From contig NZ_CP152276.1 of the NCBI RefSeq assembly GCF_038719015.1, positions 1 to 64,000 on the forward strand: 64,000 bases of DNA, written 5' to 3'. Below, one piece after another: positions 43,870 through 52,309 of the stretch. The notes under the pieces were generated by a model that did not search any database, was not told where the DNA came from, and worked only from the letters and a program-made list of their open reading frames with translations. Within the stretch, counting starts at the first letter, position 1, and each line of letters starts with the position of its first letter. The stretch is from Nguyenibacter vanlangensis. Its GTDB lineage: Bacteria > Pseudomonadota > Alphaproteobacteria > Acetobacterales > Acetobacteraceae. A program made the translations under genes and the position numbers.

Positions 43870-44981
43870 CGCTTCCCTCCCGGCGTGCGGCCGAAGGGCA
43901 GAGACGGCTGTCGTCCTGGCTGTTGTGAGGTCGGCGTGGCAGGGGTGGTGCGCTTATCCGCAGATCGCGCCGGCCAACTACAAGAGTTAGATTCTGAGTT
44001 AGACTCTAAGTTAAGGCCTGGAATCGCTGTTTCAGGCCAAAGGGTTAGTTGCGGTTCGTGCGTGCGAAGTCCCGATAGGGCTGCGTCCGAAATCCCGATA
44101 CCGTTTGCGTGCGAAGTCCCGACCCCGTCCACAGCGCCATCCACAGGGACTGTGGATAAGTGAGCCGGCAGAATGCGCAGCAGCTCGCGCCGGCCCTGCC
44201 ACTCGATGCGCAGGTGATAGCCGGGCAGCGGTTGGCGCGCGCCGATGCGCCGGATCTGGAGCGCGAAATCCGAGACGCGCACCAGGCTTCCGGACTTCTC
44301 GTGCAGATGGGCGATGTCGAACAGCCAACCCTTCGGCTGACGGCCGGCGTGCTTGCGGGCGACGCGGTAGAGCCAGCGCTCGATGCCGCCGGTTAGGCGG
44401 AAATAGGCAGGATCAATCGCGAGAACGAGCGAGCGATCGATGACGCCGCGGTAAAACCAGTCGGGGAGGACGAACTCCATGCCCTCGACGCGGCCGTCGC
44501 GCGTCGTGCATTCCTCCCATTCGTTGATCCAGGAAAATTGGTGTCGCCGCCAATGCTCGCCATTGCGGATCGTCGTGCGGATGACGGTCGATTGCAGGCG
44601 GGCCAGTGCGCCCTTCAGAAGCTTGTAATCGCGCGCACCGGTCTGCCGGCCGATGGACGTGAGGAGCTGGTACGGCGTGAAGCGCAGGAAGCGCGAGGTC
44701 TTGAAGCCGAGGTTCTCGGCCTCGACGATCTGGCTCGCCGCCCAGATCAGCACGTCGGCATCCCAGATGGTCGCTATGCCGTGTTCGGGCACGGCATAGA
44801 CTTCCACCCGCACGTCGCCGGCCTCGTAGAGGATCGGCGCGGTGCGCCTGGTCTTAGCGAGCGAGAAGAACGGTCGCTCCATCAGGTCGCGCTGGTCGCG
44901 CGGGCTGGCGTCGCCCGTGGCGACCACGAACGGGTCGAGCTTGCTCCGTTCGCTAGCGGTAATGAGACGGCGCGAGGACAT
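43866..44981 (-). CDS. repA: RepA-type replication initiator
   Basis: A 371-residue replication initiator of the RPA family found on Tn4371-like elements and broad-host plasmids; typical blocks are ERPFFSLAKTRRTAPILYEAG, IWDADVLIWAASQIVEAEN and LRFTPYQLLTSIGRQTG. It would start replication of the excised circle at an unlocated origin. The C terminus (last ~70 residues) is low complexity. The ATG at 44981 is used; the AlpA-like gene ends 11 bases upstream. Confidence 0.9.
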   Translation of the reverse strand: MSSRRLITASERSKLDPFVVATGDASPRDQRDLMERPFFSLAKTRRTAPILYEAGDVRVEVYAVPEHGIATIWDADVLIWAASQIVEAENLGFKTSRFLRFTPYQLLTSIGRQTGARDYKLLKGALARLQSTVIRTTIRNGEHWRRHQFSWINEWEECTTRDGRVEGMEFVLPDWFYRGVIDRSLVLAIDPAYFRLTGGIERWLYRVARKHAGRQPKGWLFDIAHLHEKSGSLVRVSDFALQIRRIGARQPLPGYHLRIEWQGRRELLRILPAHLSTVPVDGAVDGVGTSHANGIGISDAALSGLRTHEPQLTLWPETAIPGLNLESNSESNSCSWPARSADKRTTPATPTSQQPGRQPSLPFGRTPGGKR

Positions 44982-44992
44982 CAGAAATCGCC

Positions 44993-45244
44993 TCAGCGCT
45001 GCGCGTGGCCGGCGGCGCGGGCCTCGACGTAACGGGGATCCGAGGTCGAGCTGCAGGCGGCCTGATCGGCCCAGGCCTCGAGATCGCCAATGGCGTAGAC
45101 GACCCGGCCGCCGAGTTTGCGGAACGTCGGGCCGCTGCCGTGGCAGCGATATTTCTCCAGAGTACGCGGCGAGATGCCGAGGAGGCGCGCCGCCTCGTGG
45201 GTTCGGACGTAGCGCGTGGAAAGCTGCGCGGACCTGTCGAGCAT
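44993..45244 (-). CDS. AlpA/MerR-like HTH regulator
   Basis: An 83-residue protein with a winged HTH of the HTH_17/excisionase type (YVRTHEAARLLGISPRTLEK, then FRKLGGRVVYAIGDLEAWAD). In these elements it is the first gene of the repA-parA-traF operon and probably regulates it; an excisionase role is also possible. A GGAGG-type ribosome site precedes the start. Confidence 0.88.
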   Translation of the reverse strand: MLDRSAQLSTRYVRTHEAARLLGISPRTLEKYRCHGSGPTFRKLGGRVVYAIGDLEAWADQAACSSTSDPRYVEARAAGHAQR

Positions 45245-45456
45245 GGGGAGCCTCCGTCTTGCCTCGAAGCGCCGCGGCCAAGTCGCGGCATGTCGAGGTC
45301 ACGGTGGCGGAGAGTTCAGGCGTTGGGGGTGGACGAAAATTTCCGATGGGAAGTGTCCCCCCATTTGCGACGGGACGAACGGAAACCTCGCCAACAAGCC
45401 GGTGGCCCATTGCCGGAGTGGTGATAGCGATGCGTAGGGAGGGACGAAGGCGCGCT

Positions 45457-46243
45457 TCAGAGACCGCGCAGGAGCTTCAGATAGCCGCGTTCGACCAAGG
45501 CGATCGAATCGTGGATCAGGCGGTTAGCTTTCCGGCGCGCGTGCGAATCCTTCCACTCGACAGAGGGAAGCTGGGCGTGGTCGGAGCTGAGTACTTCCGC
45601 TGCAATCTCGCGGGGGCCACCGCCGGCATCGTGAACGTCGAAGGCGTGGAGGAGTTGGATCAGTCGCCGTTTCTGGAAGGACGTGAGCCGCAGGGCGGTC
45701 GGCAGATAGTTGAGGTGCTGGCCGCTAAGTCGCCGCGCGAAGCGTAACGCGACGTCGAGTCGAAGCTCGAACATGCCGTCGAACGGCAGAAGCACGGCCG
45801 GGCGTCGCGTTGCTTGGTCATCTTGCAGGCGGACATGGAGTTCGCCCGAGCCGTCGACGATCACCAGTTCGCGGCCATCGGCGTCGGTGCGCTCGACGGG
45901 TGCAGGACTGAAGGCGCTCGTATCGAAGGATGTCGTGGTATCGAACCCGGATGGCGCCGGTTCAAGAATCAGCGTGACCGGTGAGACTTCCGGCAGCCAC
46001 AAGACGGGTTCGAGTCCGACTGGAGACGCGGGATCATGGGCGAAAGCGCAACCCCCATCGCCGAGCGAGACTGACGCGGGCAGTCTCGGCGTCGACGGAA
46101 GCGCGCGCGATCCGGCGCTGGGTCCGGACGAAGTCGCGGCGGTAATCTGGGTTGCGGCGCAAAAATTCGGCAGCAAAACCGGGACGTTCGAGGCGGTTCA
46201 GGCGATCAATCGTCTCCGGCGAGCGCCAGTACTCCGTGGGCAT
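45457..46243 (-). pseudogene. DUF6499-DUF2285 (RovC-like DNA-binding) gene with a frameshift
   Basis: The 5' frame encodes the DUF6499 head (MPTEYWRSPETIDRLNRLER, then EFLRRNPDYRRDFVRTQRR, ARRWGLRFRP) and stops; dropping one base in the GGG at 46038-46040 (plus strand) joins it to HDPASPVGLEPVLWLPEV and the DUF2285 domain (LRLTSFQKRRLIQLLHAFD, NRLIHDSIALVERGYLKLL). In relatives these form one protein of about 260 residues, as here after correction. Real frameshift, programmed slip or sequencing error cannot be told apart from the sequence. Confidence 0.72.
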
Positions 46244-46369
46244 GGCGTTTTCCTCTCGTTTTGTCCTCTCTCAAGGAGGGTCGCCACGATCCGGAAAATT
46301 CGCCCGCCAAAGTAGTCCTTAAGGTTGCATCGCGCGTGGCTGCGAGCCGCGGGAGTCCGAGACGAGAAC

Positions 46370-46633
46370 TCACTGCATCCGGGGTTCAAGCAAGTGCCGA
46401 TAGCCCGTCTCGGTCATCCACCGGGCTCGCGCCAGGTGGCTGTCATGGACCGTTTTGGCACGAGCGGGCTCCTGCGCGGGGTTGAGGCCGAAGATGACCT
46501 GCACGACTTCGCGCCAGTCGGCGCCCTCTTCGTCTGCCATCAGCAATCGGAGATAGATCGCCAGATGTTGTTCGTCATAGGCGTTTAAGCGGTCGGTGTG
46601 CGGCGGCCGGTCCTGGAAGGGCACCTGAGTCAT
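46370..46633 (-). CDS. Small conserved mobile-element protein (DUF2285-associated)
   Basis: An 87-residue protein (FQDRPPHTDRLNAYDEQHLA, then EEGADWREVVQVIFGLNPAQ, HDSHLARARWMTETGYRHLL). Proteins of this kind regularly stand upstream of the DUF6499-DUF2285 gene in these elements, and the HDSHLARARWM ending is their hallmark. It looks helical and DNA-binding-like, but its role is unknown. Confidence 0.75.
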   Translation of the reverse strand: MTQVPFQDRPPHTDRLNAYDEQHLAIYLRLLMADEEGADWREVVQVIFGLNPAQEPARAKTVHDSHLARARWMTETGYRHLLEPRMQ

Positions 46634-46810
46634 TGCGATCTACCCCCTAGAGATCAAAGCAATGTTTTAGCCATTCATTTACCGCGAATTTTTGCAAGAT
46701 TTGCGCCGCGAATACTTATGCCGCGATGCCTGGGGCGCATCACGTTGCTCGCGGAAGTGGAAAACCGACGCCCTCGCATGGTCGATGAATAACAACGGCA
46801 TGTACGAATC

Positions 46811-46839
46811 GGAACGATCATTCCTGGAACGATAGTTCC
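46811..46839. promoter_or_regulatory. Tandem GGAAC-N4-TTCC dyads upstream of an XRE gene
   Basis: GGAACGATCATTCC (46811-46824) and GGAACGATAGTTCC (46826-46839) repeat with a 15-base period in the divergent region between the small minus-strand gene and the XRE gene at 46861. They are probably operators for the XRE protein, which would repress itself and perhaps the divergent gene. Confidence 0.6.
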
Positions 46840-46860
46840 TATGTCGGCTCCATCATCGTC

Positions 46861-47106
46861 ATGGATCTTAAGGAGGTCATGGCGATCAATCTGCGTCGGT
46901 TGCGTCATGCGAAAGGGATGACGCAAGAGGAATTGGCCGAAACGGCCGGGCTGAGTGCCCGGTACGTCGGAGGGATCGAACGCGCTGACGTCTCGGCGAG
47001 CGTGACGGTGCTGGGTCGGATCGCGGAGGCGCTTGAGTTGGAAGCGACCGAGCTGGTGCGCGCCGTCCCTGTGAAGGCTCGGAAGAAGACTCCAATCGAG
47101 CCTTAA
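46861..47106 (+). CDS. XRE-family HTH regulator (small)
   Basis: An 81-residue protein that is little more than a lambda-repressor-like HTH (LRRLRHAKGMTQEELAETAG, then SARYVGGIERADVSASVTVL). It converges on a second, related XRE gene at 47126. Two GGAAC dyads lie upstream. It is likely an autorepressor of the element's maintenance or transfer genes. Confidence 0.88.
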   Translation: MDLKEVMAINLRRLRHAKGMTQEELAETAGLSARYVGGIERADVSASVTVLGRIAEALELEATELVRAVPVKARKKTPIEP

Positions 47107-47125
47107 ATTCCGTGACGAGCGCGGT

Positions 47126-47338
47126 TCACGTCTCGCGACGAAAGAATTCGACGGGGTCCGCCTCAAGGACCTCGGCAAGCTTCTCGAGCATGTCGACGGT
47201 CGCGGAGTGCTGTTCGCGCTCCAGCATCCCCACATAGTTGCGATTGATGCCCGCACGGTCGGCAAGCTCCTCCTGGGACATGCTCTTGGCATGTCTCAGT
47301 CTTCGCAGATTCGTGGCGACGATTTCCCGCAAGCTCAT
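47126..47338 (-). CDS. XRE-family HTH regulator (small, second)
   Basis: A 70-residue HTH protein (MSLREIVATNLRRLRHAKSM, then SQEELADRAGINRNYVGMLE) closely related to the XRE protein encoded just before it on the other strand; the two genes converge with 19 bp between. I start it at the ATG at 47338; a GTG at 47359 in the same frame is possible. The two paralogues may form a switch. Confidence 0.85.
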   Translation of the reverse strand: MSLREIVATNLRRLRHAKSMSQEELADRAGINRNYVGMLEREQHSATVDMLEKLAEVLEADPVEFFRRET

Positions 47339-47434
47339 GCGGTGAGATCGCCGTGCCACCTAATATACTGCCACCTAGTAAACTAGGTATTCCGCGCCTT
47401 CAAGGTTGCCGGCACCCCTTCCGCCTACGAGGCG

Positions 47435-47464
47435 ATGCCCCGCCCGGACGGCCGGACGGGGCAT
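47435..47464 (-). terminator. Hairpin downstream of the second DUF736 gene
   Basis: ATGCCCCG (47435-47442) pairs with CGGGGCAT (47457-47464), and inner CCGG bases extend the stem. It lies 12 bp beyond the DUF736 stop on the minus strand. No T-run follows, so it may stabilise the message end rather than act as a classical terminator. Confidence 0.45.
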
Positions 47465-47475
47465 TGAAGGCGGGA

Positions 47476-47802
47476 TCAGTCGCTCCGGCGGCCGTTGGGG
47501 CGGGACCAGATCAGGCTGTAGCCCTCGCCCTCCTCGTCGTCGAAGAGGTTGGCGAAGATCGGGGCGGTGAAGCTCGGATCGTCGAGCTTGAGGCCCAGAT
47601 AGTCGCGGCCCTCGTTGGAGCGCTTGGACCAGGCGGCGCCGATTTCCACCCGACCGACATAGACGCGGTGGCTGGGGCTGTTGTCGCCGGTGCGGGCGGC
47701 TTCGGGAACGATCCGGACGTTCTTGGCCTGGACCGAGAGGGTGACGATTTCGCCGGTGAATTCGTTCGTGCCGGTCTTCTTGAAGGTGCCGATGGTGGCC
47801 AT
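47476..47802 (-). CDS. DUF736 protein (second)
   Basis: A 108-residue DUF736 protein (MATIGTFKKTGTNEFTGEIV, then NVRIVPEAARTGDNSPSHRV, IFANLFDDEEGEGYSLIWSR), a strongly conserved version found on many alphaproteobacterial conjugative elements. Function unknown; small size and acidity suggest a DNA mimic or chaperone-like role, which is only a guess. Its long leader shares blocks with that of the DUF2493 gene at 50836. Confidence 0.9.
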   Translation of the reverse strand: MATIGTFKKTGTNEFTGEIVTLSVQAKNVRIVPEAARTGDNSPSHRVYVGRVEIGAAWSKRSNEGRDYLGLKLDDPSFTAPIFANLFDDEEGEGYSLIWSRPNGRRSD

Positions 47803-48380
47803 GGTAGTTCTCCTTGGTCTCTGTTTCGAGCCCGCACCATTGCGGCCTCGATGGCGATCGGTTGGCCGGAGGCGATCGACGGCGCACCCCCGAAGGGGCT
47901 CGACAGCAGAGGAGGGACTTTCTTGTTTCGCGAGGAATGACGGCGCAGCCGGCAGGGGAAGAAAGTTTTGACGGCGCTGTTGCGCCATAGGCGATCGAGG
48001 CTTCAGCCGTCCTGCGGCTAGATCAGCCCATTGAAGAGGCCGTTTGGTGCTCTCGATCTACAGAGGTGATTCAAGGAACTGTGGCGACCATCGCGTTGGA
48101 AATAGGCTGGCGCGCACGACTCCGGCAGATCGAGGCGATCTCCTTCAGGCGACCCGGCGCTTCCAGACCAGTGCACCGCGATAACAGACTGAGGTCTGTC
48201 AACGTCTTGTATGTCGGTGGAAATCGAGAGCTGCGACGCTCGGTCCAATTTCCCTATGAGGATGCGACCGGGCGATCGGGCTATGATGGTCTCGGGCTCC
48301 CGCCAGTCTCAGCCACCACCGATGACGAAAGAGGCGCTGCGCAAGCCTGTCCGCATCTGCCTCTCGCCGCTGGACCGAGG
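47803..48380. other. Long region without genes upstream of the second DUF736 gene
   Basis: About 580 bp. The first ~140 bp is the DUF736 leader with motifs (GCGGCCTCGATGGCGA, CAGCAGAGG, TTGTTTCGCGA) repeated upstream of the DUF2493 gene. In the remainder, open frames exist on both strands but none shows similarity, a ribosome site or consistent codon use; I see no further structure. Confidence 0.5.
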
Positions 48381-48821
48381 TCAGGTCCGCGCCATGCCCT
48401 GTCCGGCTGGTCCGGGTGTGGCCATTCCTGTGAACCGGAAGAACGCGGTGACCCCGACGGCGATCGCGCCAATGACCGCGAAGATCGTCTGCCAAGTCGC
48501 GGACGGCATGGCCATGTGCGCGATCCCATAGGTGGCGCTGTATCCTGCGACCACGGCGGGTGCGACGAAGACCAGGATGATCAGGAGCCGCAGCCAGGTC
48601 CAGGGCACGAAGCCCAGCGCGAACTGCCCGATGCCGAACGTCGCCCCGCCGGCGACCAAGCCGACAAGGATGCCGCCGAGCACGCCGGCGCCGGTATGAA
48701 AAGCCCAGACGCCAAGCGTCAGGCCCCCGAAGAACGGCAAGGCGAATACAGCAAGGGTGAAGAGCAGCCAGCAGATAAAGCCAATGCCGGCGATGACAAG
48801 CAGTGGTCCAAAGACGATCAT
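48381..48821 (-). CDS. Hypothetical multi-pass membrane protein
   Basis: A 146-residue protein starting MIVFGPLLVIAGIGFICWLL with four or five hydrophobic segments and Gly-rich loops (GILVGLVAGGATFGIG). I do not recognise a family. Its start is the ATG at 48821; the upstream frame lacks hydrophobic pattern and is probably not translated. It may act with the tiny protein encoded upstream at 48968 on the same strand. Confidence 0.6.
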   Translation of the reverse strand: MIVFGPLLVIAGIGFICWLLFTLAVFALPFFGGLTLGVWAFHTGAGVLGGILVGLVAGGATFGIGQFALGFVPWTWLRLLIILVFVAPAVVAGYSATYGIAHMAMPSATWQTIFAVIGAIAVGVTAFFRFTGMATPGPAGQGMART

Positions 48822-48967
48822 GGCGGCGGTCTCCGTGAGATAAAGGTCTGACGGTCGCGCCTTCCACCACCACCACGGCGCGGTCCCGAGTATACCCGGA
48901 AATGGACAGGAACGGGAGCGGAATCCCCATGGGAGTTCCGCCGCCCGGCTGCCCGCAAATCGGCCCT

Positions 48968-49135
48968 TCATCGCTGGAAGGGGTCGAATTCGTGGACAAT
49001 GGCGGCCGGATCGCCGTCATATTCACTGGCGGGCATGGCGCCGTATCCATCCATGCCGGTGCGGAAGATGACGATGCAGACCATCAAGGTGGTGGCGAGG
49101 TTCCAGCCGTTGGCGAATGCGAGGGACTGAGACAT
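48968..49135 (-). CDS. Small hypothetical protein, 55 residues
   Basis: MSQSLAFANGWNLATTLMVC begins a 55-residue protein with one hydrophobic segment (WNLATTLMVCIVIFRTG) and an acidic C terminus (EYDGDPAAIVHEFDPF). It looks like a single-pass membrane peptide. Unrecognised; its position before the multi-pass membrane gene on the same strand suggests they are expressed together. Confidence 0.5.
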   Translation of the reverse strand: MSQSLAFANGWNLATTLMVCIVIFRTGMDGYGAMPASEYDGDPAAIVHEFDPFQR

Positions 49136-49394
49136 TGATCTGGCTCCTGTGCTGAGGCGGGGGCCATCCCCGCGCGACAGGCGCCCGATGTGTTCGGCCG
49201 AGGGCTGCAATCACCGCGCAGGCGAAGACGCAGCGGCGGCACGCTTCGCGTAAGCCGACCCTTTACGGGTTGATGGCGTCAGGCCCTCGGCCGGACCAAG
49301 GATCAGCGCTGAAAGACGTGGGGTGGTGCTCTTCGCAGGGCCGGGAAGGTCGGATGTCTGGCCGGAGCAGGCCAGATCCGGCTAGAATTCCGTA

Positions 49395-49766
49395 ATGAGC
49401 GATCTGCAAGAACTAACGGTGCGGTTACGGGTCGACCTTAAAGCGGCCATGCGTGGCCGGTGTTTGGCGGAGGTCAAGGTGCTGCGTGGCCTGATCGCCG
49501 CGATCGACGATGCGCAAGCCGTGCCGGTGGGCAGTTTGCACGAGACTTATGTCGTCCGAGCCTTCGGCGATCCTTCGGTCGAGGTGCCACGGCGGGACCT
49601 GGGCGCCGAAGACCTGCGTCGATTGCTAGAAAGCGAGAGCACTGCTTACTTGGCGGCTGCCGAGGAATATCGCGCGGCGGGCCACCATGACCGGGCGGTG
49701 GAATTGACTGCGGCCGCAAAGATTGTGGGCGGCTACCTCGATGGATTGGTTGCTGCCGGCGAGTGA
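49395..49766 (+). CDS. GatB/YqeY-like domain protein
   Basis: A 123-residue helical protein resembling YqeY (LTVRLRVDLKAAMRGRCLAE, VKVLRGLIAAIDDAQAVP, and AAEEYRAAGHHDRAVELTAAA), the tRNA-binding-type helical domain also found at the C terminus of GatB. The role of free-standing copies is uncertain. It is the only plus-strand gene among the accessory genes here and stands alone. Confidence 0.78.
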   Translation: MSDLQELTVRLRVDLKAAMRGRCLAEVKVLRGLIAAIDDAQAVPVGSLHETYVVRAFGDPSVEVPRRDLGAEDLRRLLESESTAYLAAAEEYRAAGHHDRAVELTAAAKIVGGYLDGLVAAGE

Positions 49767-49906
49767 GAAGCCAGCTTTTGCGGCAGCGAACTCCAGATGG
49801 TTGGGAGATTCGATCTCGCCGGATGCACCGATCGTCGTCGCATGCTTGTCAGGCGGCCGATCTGATCTTTGGGAAATGTACTGGCCTGAAAGATTGAGGG
49901 CGGCGC

Positions 49907-50836
49907 TTACGCGCCGCCGAACTTCCAGACCGGGATGCCGAGCTTCTTGGCTTTGTCGGCGAGGTTGTCTTGGATGCCGGTGCCGGGGAAGTGCATCACC
50001 CCAATCGGCAGCGTCTCCACCATCGTATCGTTGCGCTTGAACGGCGCGGCCTTGGCGTGCTTGGTCCAGTCGGGTTTGAAGGCGATCTGCGGCACTTTGC
50101 GGTTGTCGGCCCATTTAGCGGCGATCAGCTCGGCACCCTTCGGCGATCCTCCGTGCAGCAGAACCATGTCCGGGTGCTTGGCGTGGACCTGGTCGAGCTT
50201 TGCCCAGATCAGCCGGTGATCGTTGAAGTCGAGGCCGCCGGTCAATGCCACCTTTGGGCCTGCGGGCAGGAGTACCTGGTTGTCGGCGCGCTTCTTCGCC
50301 GCCAGGAAGTCGCGGCTGTCGATCATCGCCGCCGTCAGATTGCGGTGATTGACCTTCGACCCGTTGCGTGGCCGCCAGGCGGAGTGGGTGTGCTGCTCGA
50401 ATTGATCGGCCGACTGGTCGCGCATCAGCTCGAAGGCGTTGCGCCGTTCGATCAGCGTCTGGCCCTCCGCCGTCAGCCGTTCCAGTTCGACGGACTTTAC
50501 CTCGCTGCCGTCCTGCTCCCGTTGCGAGCGCTGCTGCGCAAGCTCGTTGTCGTCGAGTTCGCGTTCGATCCGGTCGATGGCGCGATGGAAGACGTTCACC
50601 GTCGACCAGAGCAGGTCCTCGAGGTCGGGTTCGAGGCGGGTATCGGCCAGCGCCACTACCAGGGCGTCGAAGATGTCGGAGATGCTGCCCGCGAGGATAT
50701 TCGCTTCGGGAAGCGGCCGGGGGTCGGGCTCGTCGTGGAAGGGACGGTAGCCATAGAGCTGGAGTTCGTGGAGAACCTGGTCGGTCGGGGATGAGTTGTG
50801 GTGCGGCTCGAAATCGTCGTCGCGGTCGGTGGTCAT
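49907..50836 (-). CDS. DUF2493 (SLOG/YAcAr-type) protein
   Basis: A 309-residue protein: an acidic, helical N-terminal half with a heptad-like Glu/Arg-rich stretch, and a C-terminal DUF2493 domain (VALTGGLDFNDHRLIWAKLD, MVLLHGGSPKGAELIAAKWA) of the Rossmann-like SLOG superfamily, which binds nucleotide-derived ligands in other members. Common on conjugative elements of this type; exact role unknown. Its leader shares motifs with that of the second DUF736 gene. Confidence 0.85.
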   Translation of the reverse strand: MTTDRDDDFEPHHNSSPTDQVLHELQLYGYRPFHDEPDPRPLPEANILAGSISDIFDALVVALADTRLEPDLEDLLWSTVNVFHRAIDRIERELDDNELAQQRSQREQDGSEVKSVELERLTAEGQTLIERRNAFELMRDQSADQFEQHTHSAWRPRNGSKVNHRNLTAAMIDSRDFLAAKKRADNQVLLPAGPKVALTGGLDFNDHRLIWAKLDQVHAKHPDMVLLHGGSPKGAELIAAKWADNRKVPQIAFKPDWTKHAKAAPFKRNDTMVETLPIGVMHFPGTGIQDNLADKAKKLGIPVWKFGGA

Positions 50837-51164
50837 CGCAGGCTTCCTTCGTCGGATCGACCGCGCCCATCGCGGCCTTCATGGCGACGAAGGCGGCAGG
50901 CGGACCGGACCTGCACCCGGAGCGCAGCAGAGGGCCGAAGCGGCAGCGAAGGATGGCGAAGGCCGACGATTTTGTTTCGCGATGGAAAGCGGCCCTCTGG
51001 GCCGCGCCGGAAAATCGTTGGCCGCAGCCATTGCCGGTCCGAGCCGTTTGCCGCCCGATCGCCCTCTCAGAAGGCCGTGGGGGGCGGTCCTCTCCGACTT
51101 TGATGGAAGCATGACCGCCAGCCTCGCCGTGACGGCGCGGACGCGTCTCCTCATCCCGTTACGG
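50837..51164. other. Leader/intergenic region upstream of the DUF2493 gene
   Basis: 328 bp without a credible gene. It contains blocks shared with the DUF736 leader at 47803-47945: GCGGCCTTCATGGCGA (50874-50889), CAGCAGAGG (50925-50933) and TTTTGTTTCGCGA (about 50970-50982). The repeated architecture suggests a common promoter or riboregulator. The rest shows nothing I can identify. Confidence 0.5.
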
Positions 51165-52217
51165 CTATGCCGCCAGCTCCATGAAGCGGGCAACGTCCTG
51201 TGCGGCAATCTGCACCCGGCTTGCCGCCCGAAGTGCATCGACACCGAGCAGCCGGAGATCCTCGTTGAAGTCGCCGAGCCGCGGAGAGATTACGATCGCC
51301 TCGACCCCGGCCTCCTGCGCCCGGTTGATCAACGTCGCCATCGCGCCGTCGCCGGCGGGATCATCGTCGCGGGCGATGTAGAGTCGGCGAAGCGTGTCTG
51401 GGAACAAGATGGCCGAGAGATGCGCGGCCGAGAGCGCCGCGACCATCGGCATGGTCGGCAAGACGCATCGGAGCGACAGCATCGTCTCGATGCCTTCGCC
51501 AGCCGCCATGACTTCGCCTGCCACGCCAAATCGCACAGCGTGACCGAGAAGATCACCCATCGCCCGCCGCGGCGTGTCGATCGGTGCCTTGCCGAGCGTC
51601 GCCTCGGTGAAGCCGTCCGGATCGAGCCAGGTGCGGTGCGCGCCGGTCAGATGCCCTCCGAGGTCGGTCACGCTGGCGATCATGGCCGGCCAGGTCTCGG
51701 TCGGGCTGTCCTCGTCGGGCCGGTAGTAGCAGCGGGGATGGAAGCGCAGGCTTCCGGTTCCGTGCAAAGCCGTAATGCTGCGGCTACGGAGATACGCTTC
51801 TACGAGTGTCCTGGAAATCGGCTGCGACATGCCGAACAGTCGCCGTGACGCTTCCGGCGATCCGGCCGGGGCACTGGGTCCGCGTGACCTGGGACGATCG
51901 TGCTCTGGTTCGGGATGCGGGAGGCTGAGGAACGAACGCGCCTCATCGGCGACATCCTTGAAATCGATCAGGCCACAGCTCTCCCGGATGATGTCGAGCA
52001 GGTCGCCATGCTCGCCGGTGGCGGCGTCGGTCCATTTGCCCGCCGGCCCTTTCGCCGTTTCCTTGAGGCGCACGAACATCGAGCGTCCGGGCGTATTGCG
52101 AACGTCGCCCACCAGCCAATAGCTGCCTTCGCGCCGTCCGGCGGAAAGATAATGGCGGCAGACCGTCTCGGCCTGCCGACCTAATCGCTGTGCGAGATCA
52201 TGTGCGGTGTTGCTCAT
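51165..52217 (-). CDS. Toprim-domain primase-like protein (DUF7146)
   Basis: A 350-residue protein with an N-terminal zinc-free primase-like region (DUF7146: RREGSYWLVGDVRNTPGRSM, KWTDAATGEHGDLLDIIRES) and a C-terminal Toprim domain (VMAAGEGIETMLSLRCVLP with the Glu, LYIARDDDPAGDGAMATLIN with the DxD). Such proteins are encoded by many plasmids and may prime replication after transfer. A strong hairpin with a T-rich tail separates it from the ParB-like gene upstream. Confidence 0.87.
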   Translation of the reverse strand: MSNTAHDLAQRLGRQAETVCRHYLSAGRREGSYWLVGDVRNTPGRSMFVRLKETAKGPAGKWTDAATGEHGDLLDIIRESCGLIDFKDVADEARSFLSLPHPEPEHDRPRSRGPSAPAGSPEASRRLFGMSQPISRTLVEAYLRSRSITALHGTGSLRFHPRCYYRPDEDSPTETWPAMIASVTDLGGHLTGAHRTWLDPDGFTEATLGKAPIDTPRRAMGDLLGHAVRFGVAGEVMAAGEGIETMLSLRCVLPTMPMVAALSAAHLSAILFPDTLRRLYIARDDDPAGDGAMATLINRAQEAGVEAIVISPRLGDFNEDLRLLGVDALRAASRVQIAAQDVARFMELAA

Positions 52218-52229
52218 GACGGTCCTCGA

Positions 52230-52294
52230 AAAGAAAAGGCCCGTCGCCCAGGTCCCCGAAGCCTGCTTCGTGGGTTGGTCCGGGCGACGGGCCT
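52230..52294 (-). terminator. Rho-independent terminator or attenuator after the parB-like gene
   Basis: AGGCCCGTCGCCC (52237-52249) pairs perfectly with GGGCGACGGGCCT (52282-52294); the loop contains a second hairpin (CGAAGC/GCTTCG). On the minus strand the stem is followed by TTTTCTTTTC, as expected of an intrinsic terminator. It lies between the parB-like stop (52310) and the Toprim gene start (52217). Confidence 0.8.
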
Positions 52295-52309
52295 CGTTGC
52301 AGTCGGCAG

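Noticed and set aside
46811..46839. GGAAC/TTCC dyads as LexA (SOS) boxes
   Set aside because: Alphaproteobacterial LexA sites follow GTTC-N7-GTTC as direct repeats; these are short inverted dyads and fit a local XRE operator better.
48066..48851. Plus-strand open frame of 261 codons
   Set aside because: It runs through a gene-poor interval and then antisense to the membrane-protein gene, has no ribosome site, and its composition is arginine/glycine/proline-rich like other GC-driven frames.
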